A DNA stretch of 6,614 bases, taken from Gallionellaceae bacterium (GTDB taxonomy: Bacteria; Pseudomonadota; Gammaproteobacteria; Burkholderiales; Gallionellaceae). The DNA lies in contig JAUYFR010000191.1 of the NCBI GenBank assembly GCA_030690855.1, positions 1 through 6,614 of the forward strand. The letters are read 5' to 3'. Shown in pieces: positions 1 to 5,620 of the stretch. The notes beneath the pieces were generated by a model that saw nothing but the letters and a program-made list of their open reading frames with translations, made no database searches and was not told the origin of the DNA. A program made the translations under genes and the position numbers. Each line of letters begins with the position of its first letter. The first letter of the stretch is position 1.

Positions 1-830
1 AAAAAACAAACACCGCCTTTTATTTGTACCCCCGGGAAAATTGTTGATGCATCAGGGAAGTCGTGAATCGCTCTGATTCTCGAATCTTTAAGCATTTCAT
101 CTCGAAAGTCATCGAGCCCTTTTCCACCTGAAAACCAGCGCGCAGGAACAATCATTGAAAGAAATTGAGGGTTTAGTTTTTTAGCTTGTTGAACAAATAA
201 CTGATAAATTGGTGCTGCACTTGTGCCCGCACCACCATCATTAAGTTGATACGGTGGATTCCCAACAATGACATCGAATTTCATTTCTGTTCCAAATAAG
301 GTTTGCGGTTGATCGGTGTGGATAAACTGATAGGCATGTGTTTCAAGCGCATCATCCCGCGCATAGACTTCTTCGCTTGCGCCACAAAATTTGCATTTCC
401 CAGCGTGCCAAGTGTGCTGAATGCGCTTAAATAAAATGTTGCCTTGTTCATTGTCAAAATCGGTGCAAATCGAGCGCGCGCCATTGGCGGTTTTGGAGCA
501 GTACACGCTGCGCCGCGCTAATAAACTGGTCAGTTCGGTGATGGCGATACCGTACAGTTGTTGGGTGAAAATATGGTTGAGGCGGGCTTGTTGATCGGGC
601 ATTTGCGCCGCCAACCCGACATTCAGTCGCTTGGCGATTTCACGCAAAAACACGCCGGATTTGGTGACGGGGTCTAAAAACTTGGCCTCTGGGTTTTGCC
701 ATAACTCTGCCGGCAACCCGTCCAGCATTTGATTCACCAACGCGGGCGGCGTAAACACTTCGTCGTTGGAAAGATTGGCCAAACAGGTGAGTACATCGGG
801 GTTGTAGTTGTGCTTAAAGGCTTCAGCCAT
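1..830 (-). CDS. Eco57I-type adenine DNA methyltransferase / restriction-modification protein, C-terminus cut by window edge
   Basis: This reading frame starts at ATG 830 and stays open to the left edge (276 residues visible), so the C-terminus is missing. FDVIVGNPPYQL (residues 185-196) is the catalytic NPPY motif of N6-adenine methyltransferases. FLDPVTKSGVF (51-61) occupies the place of SAM motif I, but the usual D/E-PACGSG core is altered to DPVTKSG. YGIAITEL (93-100) follows where motif II is expected. Four cysteines (C111, C122, C146, C149, the last pair as CKFC) lie between these motifs and suggest a zinc-binding insert. The start is supported by GAGGTG four bases upstream, and the start overlaps the end of the preceding methylase gene by 8 bases, so the two are translationally coupled. 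From family knowledge it should act on DNA in the cytoplasm as part of a restriction-modification or defence locus. Whether nuclease or helicase genes follow to the left cannot be seen. G+C drops to about 41% in positions 1-300. Confidence 0.85.
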   Translation of the reverse strand, partial: MAEAFKHNYNPDVLTCLANLSNDEVFTPPALVNQMLDGLPAELWQNPEAKFLDPVTKSGVFLREIAKRLNVGLAAQMPDQQARLNHIFTQQLYGIAITELTSLLARRSVYCSKTANGARSICTDFDNEQGNILFKRIQHTWHAGKCKFCGASEEVYARDDALETHAYQFIHTDQPQTLFGTEMKFDVIVGNPPYQLNDGGAGTSAAPIYQLFVQQAKKLNPQFLSMIVPARWFSGGKGLDDFRDEMLKDSRIRAIHDFPDASTIFPGVQIKGGVCF

Positions 831-1482
831 TGCCCACCTCTAAAAAATGAATCAGTGGGTAGTTTTTGACCGGCTCGGGGATGTAGGCTTCTTCGTCTAA
901 ATCTGAAAACAGCGGCATTTCTCGGTGGCTGGATTGCTCCACCAAATGCGCAAACACAAAATCACGGCGCTTGAGCAAGCTGCCATTCACGGCTGACCAT
1001 TCGGCGAACACGATGGGATTTGCGAGTGTTTCGTTGCTGCCCACCGTTTTGAGCGTGAGCGCGTCGCCGTGCAAAATGTTTTGGCACAGGATGTATCGCA
1101 CTGCCTCGCTACATTTTGACTGAACTTGCTGTTTGAATAGCGCGCGGTATTGCGTGTTGAAAACGTCTAGTAATCGCGCTTGGCAGGCAGCCACGTTGTC
1201 GGCAAGGATGTCGATTCCGTAGAGCGAAGACACTGCCAGCACTGCATAACGCTCCCACTCCACTTGTGATTTGGTGTAACGCGCTGAAACCACAGCCAGC
1301 TTACGATTCAGTATCTCCACTAGGAAATTTCCTGTACCGCAGGCGGGCTCTAAAAATCTGGATTCAATGCGCTCGGTTTCCTGCTTCACCAAATCCAGCA
1401 TGGCATTCACTTCACGGGGATGGGTGTACACCTCGCCGTGGTCTGCTACGCGTTTTTTGGAGATGACCTGCTTGTCTGACAT
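823..1482 (-). CDS. N6-adenine DNA methyltransferase-like protein, SAM-binding half
   Basis: A 219-residue protein. LEPACGTGNFL (residues 44-54) is a textbook SAM-binding motif I of N6-adenine DNA methyltransferases. YTHPREVNAMLDL (19-31) matches the preceding motif X region, YGIDI (88-92) the acidic motif II, and NILHGDAL (135-142) the motif III region. No NPPY/DPPY catalytic tetrapeptide is present: where it would be expected the protein reads NPIVFAEW and then ends after a short tail. It is much shorter than a full gamma-type adenine methylase. It looks like a naturally separate subunit found next to Eco57I-type proteins rather than a broken gene, because the frame is clean and the next gene has its own ribosome binding site. 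The first in-frame ATG (1482) was chosen because the conserved region begins only a few residues later. No clear Shine-Dalgarno precedes it, and the 9-mer TAACGTAAC stands five bases upstream. It likely forms the first gene of an operon running left and is divergent from an HTH regulator. Confidence 0.82.
   Translation of the reverse strand: MSDKQVISKKRVADHGEVYTHPREVNAMLDLVKQETERIESRFLEPACGTGNFLVEILNRKLAVVSARYTKSQVEWERYAVLAVSSLYGIDILADNVAACQARLLDVFNTQYRALFKQQVQSKCSEAVRYILCQNILHGDALTLKTVGSNETLANPIVFAEWSAVNGSLLKRRDFVFAHLVEQSSHREMPLFSDLDEEAYIPEPVKNYPLIHFLEVGNG
835..840 (-). promoter_or_regulatory. Ribosome binding site of the Eco57I-type gene
   Basis: On the minus strand GAGGTG stands four bases before ATG 830. 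It lies inside the last codons of the upstream methylase gene, so translation of the second gene can reinitiate there. It fixes the start of the second gene. Confidence 0.6.
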
Positions 1483-1487
1483 TTAAA

Positions 1488-1496
1488 GTTACGTTA
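1488..1496 (-). promoter_or_regulatory. Operator-like 9-mer TAACGTAAC, methyltransferase side
   Basis: Read on the minus strand this is TAACGTAAC, five bases before ATG 1482. An identical copy in the opposite orientation stands three bases before the divergent HTH gene (1591-1599). Placement beside both start codons suggests a binding site for the regulator encoded next door, but binding is inferred. Confidence 0.45.
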
Positions 1497-1512
1497 AATA
1501 CACAACTATAAG

Positions 1513-1540
1513 TTTATATCATCACGTAAATTTAAGTCAC
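1513..1540 (-). promoter_or_regulatory. Candidate promoter of the methyltransferase operon
   Basis: On the minus strand GTGACT (1535-1540) and TATAAA (1513-1518) resemble sigma-70 -35 and -10 boxes with a 16-base spacer. They would start transcription near 1505, giving a leader of only about 22 bases before ATG 1482. A 7/9 copy of the operator-like 9-mer (1522-1530) lies in the spacer. Found by eye; not tested. Confidence 0.35.
1522..1530 (+). promoter_or_regulatory. Third, imperfect copy of the 9-mer (TCACGTAAA)
   Basis: It matches TAACGTAAC at 7 of 9 positions and falls in the spacer of the candidate methyltransferase promoter, where a bound repressor would block RNA polymerase. Two short dyads, AACT-N3-AGTT (1504-1514) and AGTT-N3-AACT (1545-1555), flank it. 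In an AT-rich gap a 7/9 match may be chance. Confidence 0.25.
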
Positions 1541-1590
1541 GCATAGTTCGAAACTTTTGCGCTGGTTACTTTGCTGCCTTTTTAACGCAG

Positions 1591-1599
1591 TAACGTAAC
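1591..1599 (+). promoter_or_regulatory. Operator-like 9-mer TAACGTAAC, regulator side
   Basis: Exact copy of the 9-mer at 1488-1496 in inverted orientation, three bases before the ATG of the HTH gene. With the preceding G it forms a tandem GTAACGTAAC. GGTTAC (1564-1569) and GTAACC (1595-1600) also make an inverted repeat. There is no Shine-Dalgarno sequence here, so the site occupies the space a ribosome binding site would use. This is consistent with autoregulation at or very near the transcript start. Confidence 0.45.
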
Positions 1600-1602
1600 C
1601 AT

Positions 1603-2037
1603 ATGAATGAGAAACATGAGAAATTCGCGGAGCGATTACGTGCAGCGATAGTGAAAGCGGGCTATAAAGCCGAGGCGGCGGTATTGGAGCGCGAGTTCAA
1701 TCAACGCTACTTTGGTAAGGGAGTTACGTTGCATGGTGTGAATAAGTGGCTGAAAGGACAGGCCATACCGCGCCTCGATAAAATCGAGACTTTGGCTAAA
1801 TGGCTGAATGTTCCACTAGATGAATTAACTTTTGGGCTGGAGATTAAACAGCAACTTCAAGAAAAGCAGGCATGCTGGGATGAGGGAATCGGCTATCAAG
1901 AACGTGAGATATTTGAAGCGTTTCTTGCGCTATCAACGCCACACCGCAAAACTGTGCGTGATGTAATTCAGGCACTTACTAAAGCTCAGTCTTTCGATAT
2001 GGCGCGGTCAGTGGGTGCGCAACAAAATTATAAGTAA
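1603..2037 (+). CDS. Helix-turn-helix (XRE-like) transcriptional regulator, candidate controller of the R-M locus
   Basis: A 144-residue protein with an N-terminal DNA-binding domain at about residues 24-78. VTLHGVNKWLKG (41-52) fits the recognition-helix region and is followed by IETLAKWLNVPLDELTFG, the typical closing helices of lambda-repressor-like domains found in small proteobacterial and phage regulators. The remaining ~65 residues are helical-looking, rich in Q, E and K, with no domain I recognise; they may serve for dimerisation. It is divergent from the methyltransferase operon across a 120-base gap containing repeated TAACGTAAC sites, so it plausibly represses or times that operon and itself, like controller proteins of other restriction-modification systems. 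That role is inferred from position only. The start at 1603 is the only sensible ATG. No Shine-Dalgarno precedes it, which may mean a leaderless or very short-leader transcript. It is convergent with argH, 20 bases away, with no visible terminator between. Confidence 0.75.
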   Translation: MNEKHEKFAERLRAAIVKAGYKAEAAVLEREFNQRYFGKGVTLHGVNKWLKGQAIPRLDKIETLAKWLNVPLDELTFGLEIKQQLQEKQACWDEGIGYQEREIFEAFLALSTPHRKTVRDVIQALTKAQSFDMARSVGAQQNYK

Positions 2038-2057
2038 TCAATAAAATCAAATAGTTA

Positions 2058-3443
2058 TTAAGTCAGCGATTTACGTGCTCGCGCAATCGCTGCTTCGACC
2101 TGCTGCGGGGCGGTGCCACCGATGTGATTGCGTGCCGCCAGTGAACCCTCAAGAGTGAGTACCGCATAAATATCATCGCTGATTAAGCCGGAGAACTGCT
2201 GCAATTCCTCCAATTTAAGCTCGCTCAAATCACAACTGCGACCTACGGCAAAGCGCACGGCCAGCGCAACGGCTTCGTGCGCATCACGGAACGGCAAGCC
2301 CTTTTTCACCAGATAATCGGCGAGATCGGTCGCCGTGGCATAGCCTTGGAATGCCGCACTGCGCATGGCTTCGGGTTTGACGGTGATGCCGCCCATCATG
2401 TCGGCATAAATGCGCAGGGTTTGCGTGAGGGTGTCGATGGTATCGAATAGCGGCTCTTTGTCTTCTTGATTGTCTTTGTTGTAAGCCAGTGGCTGACCTT
2501 TCATCAGCGTGAGCAGTGCAACCAGATTGCCATTGACGCGCCCTGTTTTGCCGCGCACTAACTCAGGGACATCGGGATTTTTCTTCTGCGGCATGATGGA
2601 AGAGCCAGTGCAGAAGCGATCAGCAATGTCGATAAAGCCAAAGCGCGGGCTCATCCACAGAATAAGCTCTTCAGATAAACGTGACAGGTGGGTCATGATG
2701 AGCGAGCCAACTGCGGCAAATTCAATGGCGAAATCGCGATCAGAAACGGCATCTAAAGAGTTTTCGCACACGCCCTCAAAATCCAATAACTCGGCCACGT
2801 ATTCACGTTTGATGGGGTAGCTCGTTCCCGCCAACGCTGCTGCACCTAAAGGCAAGCGATTCACGCGCTTACGGCAATCGGCCAAACGTTCGCCATCACG
2901 CTTGAGCATTTCAAAATAAGCCATCAGATGATGCGCAAAGCTTACCGGTTGTGCCACCTGCAAATGAGTGAAGCCGGGCATGACGGTGTGCGTGTGATGT
3001 TGCGCTAAATCGAGTAGCGCCGCTTGCAAGGCTTTGACCAACAAGATTAGGTCGTCGATAGAGTGGCGCAAATACAAGCGCACATCGGTGGCAACTTGGT
3101 CATTACGTGAGCGGCCAGTGTGCAGGCGTTTGCCCGCATCTCCCACCAAAGTGGTGAGCCGTTTTTCGATATTCAGATGGACATCTTCGAGGTCGAGTTG
3201 CCATTCAAATTGACCCGCTAAAATTTCATTTTCGATTTGCGCCAAGCCGCGTTGAATGTCTTTTAAATCTTGCGTGCTGATGATGTCGCACGAGGCGAGC
3301 ATTTGCGCATGGGCGAGTGAGCCTTGAATATCAACCAACGCTAAGCGTTTATCGAAATCAACTGAAGCGGTGTAGCGCTTCACCAATTCGGCTACGGGTT
3401 CAGCGAATCTGCCTGACCAGGCTTGTTTATCTTGCATCGTCAT
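2058..3443 (-). CDS. argH: Argininosuccinate lyase
   Basis: It cleaves argininosuccinate to arginine and fumarate, the last step of arginine biosynthesis, as a cytosolic homotetramer of the fumarase/aspartase superfamily. At 461 residues it has the normal length. Family signatures are intact: WSGRF near the N-terminus, HTGRSRNDQ (108-116), PGFTHLQ (156-162) with the active-site histidine H160, and the flexible catalytic loop GSSIMPQKKNPD (280-291) carrying the catalytic serine in the S281-S282 pair. The C-terminal domain ends with LEGSLAARNHIGGTAP, also typical. Two starts are possible. ATG 3443 is the longest, but the only Shine-Dalgarno-like stretch (AAGAGA, minus strand 3446-3451) is 2 bases from it and 8 bases from ATG 3437, so the 459-residue form starting MQDK is probably the real one. 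It is divergent from algZ across only 38 bases, an arrangement known in Pseudomonas and other proteobacteria. No sign of damage. Confidence 0.97.
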   Translation of the reverse strand: MTMQDKQAWSGRFAEPVAELVKRYTASVDFDKRLALVDIQGSLAHAQMLASCDIISTQDLKDIQRGLAQIENEILAGQFEWQLDLEDVHLNIEKRLTTLVGDAGKRLHTGRSRNDQVATDVRLYLRHSIDDLILLVKALQAALLDLAQHHTHTVMPGFTHLQVAQPVSFAHHLMAYFEMLKRDGERLADCRKRVNRLPLGAAALAGTSYPIKREYVAELLDFEGVCENSLDAVSDRDFAIEFAAVGSLIMTHLSRLSEELILWMSPRFGFIDIADRFCTGSSIMPQKKNPDVPELVRGKTGRVNGNLVALLTLMKGQPLAYNKDNQEDKEPLFDTIDTLTQTLRIYADMMGGITVKPEAMRSAAFQGYATATDLADYLVKKGLPFRDAHEAVALAVRFAVGRSCDLSELKLEELQQFSGLISDDIYAVLTLEGSLAARNHIGGTAPQQVEAAIARARKSLT

Positions 3444-3460
3444 CGTCTCTTGTCCAGAAT
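3432..3460 (+). promoter_or_regulatory. Weak candidate promoter for algZ-algR
   Basis: TTGCAT (3432-3437) and CAGAAT (3455-3460) are spaced 17 bases and would start transcription near 3467. The -35 half lies inside the argH start region, which is unavoidable because the gap between the divergent genes is 38 bases. Both boxes are poor (3/6 and 4/6 matches), so this may instead be an activator-dependent promoter or be wrong. Confidence 0.25.
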
Positions 3461-3464
3461 GTTC

Positions 3465-3486
3465 GGCATAAAGGAGGCTCTATGCC
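3465..3486 (+). promoter_or_regulatory. Hairpin with the algZ ribosome binding site in its loop and start codon in its stem
   Basis: GGCATA (3465-3470) and TATGCC (3481-3486) are perfect 6-base inverted arms around the loop AAGGAGGCTC. The loop contains the strong Shine-Dalgarno AAGGAGG (3471-3477), and the ATG (3482-3484) is within the right arm. The Shine-Dalgarno fixes the algZ start, with four bases between it and the ATG. Folding and any regulatory effect are inferred. Confidence 0.5.
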
Positions 3487-4519
3487 AAGGTCGCGAAGTA
3501 TAAATCAAAACAATATGCCCGAGACGTTGCCGAACTTCCGCAATCTCGGTGTTATGTTGCGTATTGTGTTGCTGGTGAATGGCTTGGTGTTGATCGGGTT
3601 GTTGAGTCATGCCAATTCTTTTCAGGATTTGGGCGCACGTGTTTTGCAAAGTGCGGCCTACGTGCAGCCCGTGATGTTGTCGAGTTTGCTGGCACTGTAT
3701 GCGCTGAGTATTTTATTGTTACGCTTGAATTACGCGCAGGGTGTCGCGGCGGTATTGGCTGTTGTGGCTTTGATTGCGTGGGCTATTGCGAAACTGGGTG
3801 GCGAATTATTCAGCACCTCGATTGGCTCAGAAACCTTTAATTTGTGGCGTAAAGTTGGAGTGTCTGTCGGGCTGGCGGCGGTGGCATTGATGTATTTCCG
3901 GTTGCGCACGCGTTTGCTCTCGCCGGCCATTCCCGGCGCACGTTTGCAGGCTTTACAGGCGCGCATTCGCCCCCATTTTTTGTTTAACAGTATCAATGCG
4001 GTGCTGGGCATTGTGCGTAGCGACCCGAAACGCGCCGAGAGTGCGCTGGAAGATATGTCTGACTTGTTCCGAATGGCGATGACGGATTCTCGCGAGATGG
4101 TCACGCTCAAACAAGAGCTTGAGTTGTCACGCCAATATTTAGCGCTAGAGCAATTACGCTTAGGTGAGCGCCTCAAAATAAATTGGCAGATACAAGATAT
4201 GCCAGAAGATGCGCTGGTGCCGCCGTTGATGTTGCAACCGTTGTTAGAAAACGCCGTCTATCACGGTATTGAGCCGATGTACGAGGGCGGCGAGATCGTG
4301 ATAAAAATTTACCGTAGCGGTAAAGAAATGCACTTGGATGTGCATAATCCGTATCAGCCCGACAGCCAAAAACATAGCGGCAATAAAATGGCGCTGGAAA
4401 ACATTCGTGAGCGACTTGCGCTACAGTTTGATTTGGAAGCGAGCTATACCGTGGATGCCGGAAAAGATTATTATCGCGTTCACATTTTGATCCCTTACGT
4501 GAAAGAGGAATTCCAATGA
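3482..4519 (+). CDS. algZ: AlgZ/FimS-type membrane sensor histidine kinase (LytS family)
   Basis: A 345-residue inner-membrane sensor. Hydrophobic segments at about 23-42, 62-81, 87-104 and 124-140 suggest four membrane helices with little periplasmic sequence. The cytoplasmic part starts with the LytS-type phosphoacceptor box RPHFLFNSIN (163-172), phospho-histidine H165. The ATPase domain has the N box LQPLLENAVYHG (251-262, N257). The next glycine boxes are atypical: VHNPYQ replaces the usual DNG segment, and GNKMALENIRERL (300-312) replaces the GxGxGL type. The same departures are, to my knowledge, typical of AlgZ/FimS. The partner is the downstream response regulator: the stop codon overlaps the algR start as ATGA. 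In Pseudomonas this pair controls alginate and type IV pilus genes; targets here are unknown. The start at 3482 is supported by AAGGAGG. An upstream extension to 3317 would run through the argH coding region and is not credible. Translation may be modulated by the hairpin over its start. Confidence 0.92.
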   Translation: MPRSRSINQNNMPETLPNFRNLGVMLRIVLLVNGLVLIGLLSHANSFQDLGARVLQSAAYVQPVMLSSLLALYALSILLLRLNYAQGVAAVLAVVALIAWAIAKLGGELFSTSIGSETFNLWRKVGVSVGLAAVALMYFRLRTRLLSPAIPGARLQALQARIRPHFLFNSINAVLGIVRSDPKRAESALEDMSDLFRMAMTDSREMVTLKQELELSRQYLALEQLRLGERLKINWQIQDMPEDALVPPLMLQPLLENAVYHGIEPMYEGGEIVIKIYRSGKEMHLDVHNPYQPDSQKHSGNKMALENIRERLALQFDLEASYTVDAGKDYYRVHILIPYVKEEFQ

Positions 4520-5280
4520 GCGTTGTTGAATTACCTTTAGCCGTTTTTATTGTTGACGACGAACAGCCTGCGCGCAATCGCATCAAAGACCTGCTCACAG
4601 ATTGCGCCGAACAGCTTGCTTTGACAGTGGTGGGCGAGGCGAGCAACGGCATTGAAGCGCTGGATAAGTTATCTGAGGTGCACGCCGATGTGGTGTTGGT
4701 GGATATTCGTATGCCACAGATGGATGGCATCGAGTTGGCGCAACACCTCAATAAATTACACAAACCGCCAGTCGTGGTTTTTACCACGGCCTACGATAAC
4801 TATGCAGTGAAGGCGTTTGAAGAGCGCGCGATTGATTACCTGCTAAAGCCCATTCGGCTGGGGCGGCTGTTCGAGGCGTTGACGCGTGCGCGCGCGGCGG
4901 TACCGGTGCGTAGTGAAGTGTTGCAAGAGCTCACACCAGAGCCGCGCAAAAATCTTGCAATTCACGAGCGCGGTAAAATCGTTTTAGTGCCGATTGAGCA
5001 GGTGCTCTACTTGCGCGCCGAATTGAAATACATCACCGTGCGCACACTCACTCACGAGTATCTGATTGAGGAATCACTGATCTCCTTAGAAAAAGAATTC
5101 GCGACGCGCTTTATCCGCATTCACCGTAATTGTTTGATTGCTAAAGATGAGATTGTGGGGTTTGAAAAAATCCCTGAAACAGACGATAGCGAAGCACATT
5201 GGGCAGCTAAGTTAAAAGGCTTGGACGAGCTGCTACCCATTAGTCGTCGGCAGCAGTTTATTGTTAAAGAGTTTAGCTGA
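4516..5280 (+). CDS. algR: AlgR-type LytTR response regulator
   Basis: A 254-residue two-domain regulator. The receiver domain (about 8-125) has the acidic pocket VDDE (13-16), phosphoacceptor D63 in LVDIRMPQMDG, T90 in VVFTTAYD and the conserved lysine K111 in LLKPIR. The LytTR DNA-binding domain spans about 146-250, with the characteristic stretches VLYLRAELKYITVRT (163-177) and RFIRIHRNCLIA (198-209). The length and linker match AlgR of Pseudomonas. It is presumably phosphorylated by the AlgZ-type kinase encoded immediately upstream. The 4-base ATGA overlap implies coupled translation, and AGAGGA about seven bases before the ATG can serve as ribosome binding site. LytTR proteins bind direct repeats upstream of their targets; no such repeats were recognised in this window. 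In many relatives hemC follows algR directly, whereas here a hicAB pair follows. All key residues are present. Confidence 0.95.
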   Translation: MSVVELPLAVFIVDDEQPARNRIKDLLTDCAEQLALTVVGEASNGIEALDKLSEVHADVVLVDIRMPQMDGIELAQHLNKLHKPPVVVFTTAYDNYAVKAFEERAIDYLLKPIRLGRLFEALTRARAAVPVRSEVLQELTPEPRKNLAIHERGKIVLVPIEQVLYLRAELKYITVRTLTHEYLIEESLISLEKEFATRFIRIHRNCLIAKDEIVGFEKIPETDDSEAHWAAKLKGLDELLPISRRQQFIVKEFS

Positions 5281-5296
5281 TTAAATATAACATATT

Positions 5297-5324
5297 GTTT
5301 ATATTGATAAACCTGTATTTTTTT
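5297..5324 (+). terminator. Weak terminator-like hairpin after algR
   Basis: GTTTAT (5297-5302) and ATAAAC (5307-5312) form a perfect 6-base stem with a 4-base loop, followed five bases later by seven T residues (5318-5324). The stem is AT-rich, so it would be a weak terminator. It is in the right place to end the algZ-algR transcript before hicA. AACA-N3-TGTT (5289-5299) overlaps it and could alternatively be a protein site. Confidence 0.4.
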
Positions 5325-5339
5325 CTAAGCGGGCGGAGC

Positions 5340-5368
5340 TTGATGCGTAGTACCAGATAAGATACTAT
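5340..5368 (+). promoter_or_regulatory. Candidate hicAB promoter
   Basis: TTGATG (5340-5345) and TACTAT (5363-5368) are spaced 17 bases, each matching the sigma-70 consensus at four positions. Transcription would start at or next to the A of the hicA ATG (5375). This would explain why hicA has no Shine-Dalgarno sequence: the message could be leaderless. Confidence 0.4.
5348..5367 (+). promoter_or_regulatory. Dyad over the hicAB -10 box, candidate HicB operator
   Basis: TAGTACC (5348-5354) and GATACTA (5361-5367) are inverted arms matching at 6 of 7 positions around a 6-base centre. The right arm covers most of the candidate -10 box. Ribbon-helix-helix antitoxins commonly bind such short dyads to repress their own operon; that HicB binds here is inferred. 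Confidence 0.35.
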
Positions 5369-5374
5369 TCAGCC

Positions 5375-5620
5375 ATGAATAAGCGAGCCAAACTACTCGA
5401 TGCCATGCGCAACAATCCGCGTGATTGGCGCATAGATGACTTACTGGTTGTCGCCAAGCAGTTCGACATCGAATGTCGCAACAACGGCGGTAGCCATCAT
5501 GTGTTTGGATTCCCCGGTGTGGAAATAGATGTCACCGTGCCCGCGCATCGCCCCATCAAACCTGTGTATATCCGCCAGTTTTTGTTACTGGTGGATGCCG
5601 TAAAGGAGTTAAAGAAATGA
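5375..5620 (+). CDS. hicA: HicA-family toxin (mRNA interferase)
   Basis: An 81-residue protein of the HicA family, which are small double-stranded-RNA-binding-like proteins that cleave mRNA and block translation until neutralised by HicB. The diagnostic NNGGSHHVFG segment (36-45) carries the catalytic histidine in the GSHH turn. The later IRQFLLLVDAVKELKK helix at the C-terminus is also typical. This is a slightly long variant with an N-terminal extension (MNKRAKLLDAMRNNPRDW) before the fold begins. There is no Shine-Dalgarno upstream, and a candidate promoter places the transcript start at the ATG. The stop codon overlaps the hicB start as ATGA, so toxin and antitoxin are translationally coupled in the usual toxin-first order. 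It sits directly downstream of algR in a spot often held by hemC, suggesting gain by transfer or rearrangement. The gene is intact. Confidence 0.88.
   Translation: MNKRAKLLDAMRNNPRDWRIDDLLVVAKQFDIECRNNGGSHHVFGFPGVEIDVTVPAHRPIKPVYIRQFLLLVDAVKELKK
5603..5607 (+). promoter_or_regulatory. Ribosome binding site of hicB
   Basis: AGGAG lies nine bases before the hicB ATG, inside the last codons of hicA. It contrasts with the absence of such a site before hicA and would favour antitoxin over toxin synthesis. Confidence 0.55.

Noticed and set aside
823..830. The two methylase genes as one gene broken by a frameshift
   Set aside because: Each has a clean frame, the second has its own GAGGTG and ATG, and the second repeats a whole set of N-terminal motifs rather than continuing the first. 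They are two genes with an 8-base overlap.
2038..2057. Terminator between the HTH gene and argH
   Set aside because: The 20-base gap is AT-rich and holds no stem-loop; any terminator must lie inside a coding region or be factor-dependent.
2509..2820. Plus-strand reading frame opposite argH
   Set aside because: Opposite the conserved catalytic region of argH, with no recognisable domain; a shadow.
3317..3481. Extended start of algZ at 3317
   Set aside because: The 55 added residues overlap the conserved N-terminal coding region of argH on the other strand, and AAGGAGG directly precedes ATG 3482.
3730..4787. Two long minus-strand reading frames (3730-4176 and 4173-4787)
   Set aside because: They lie opposite clearly recognised algZ and algR, have low-complexity shadow-like composition and show no known domain.
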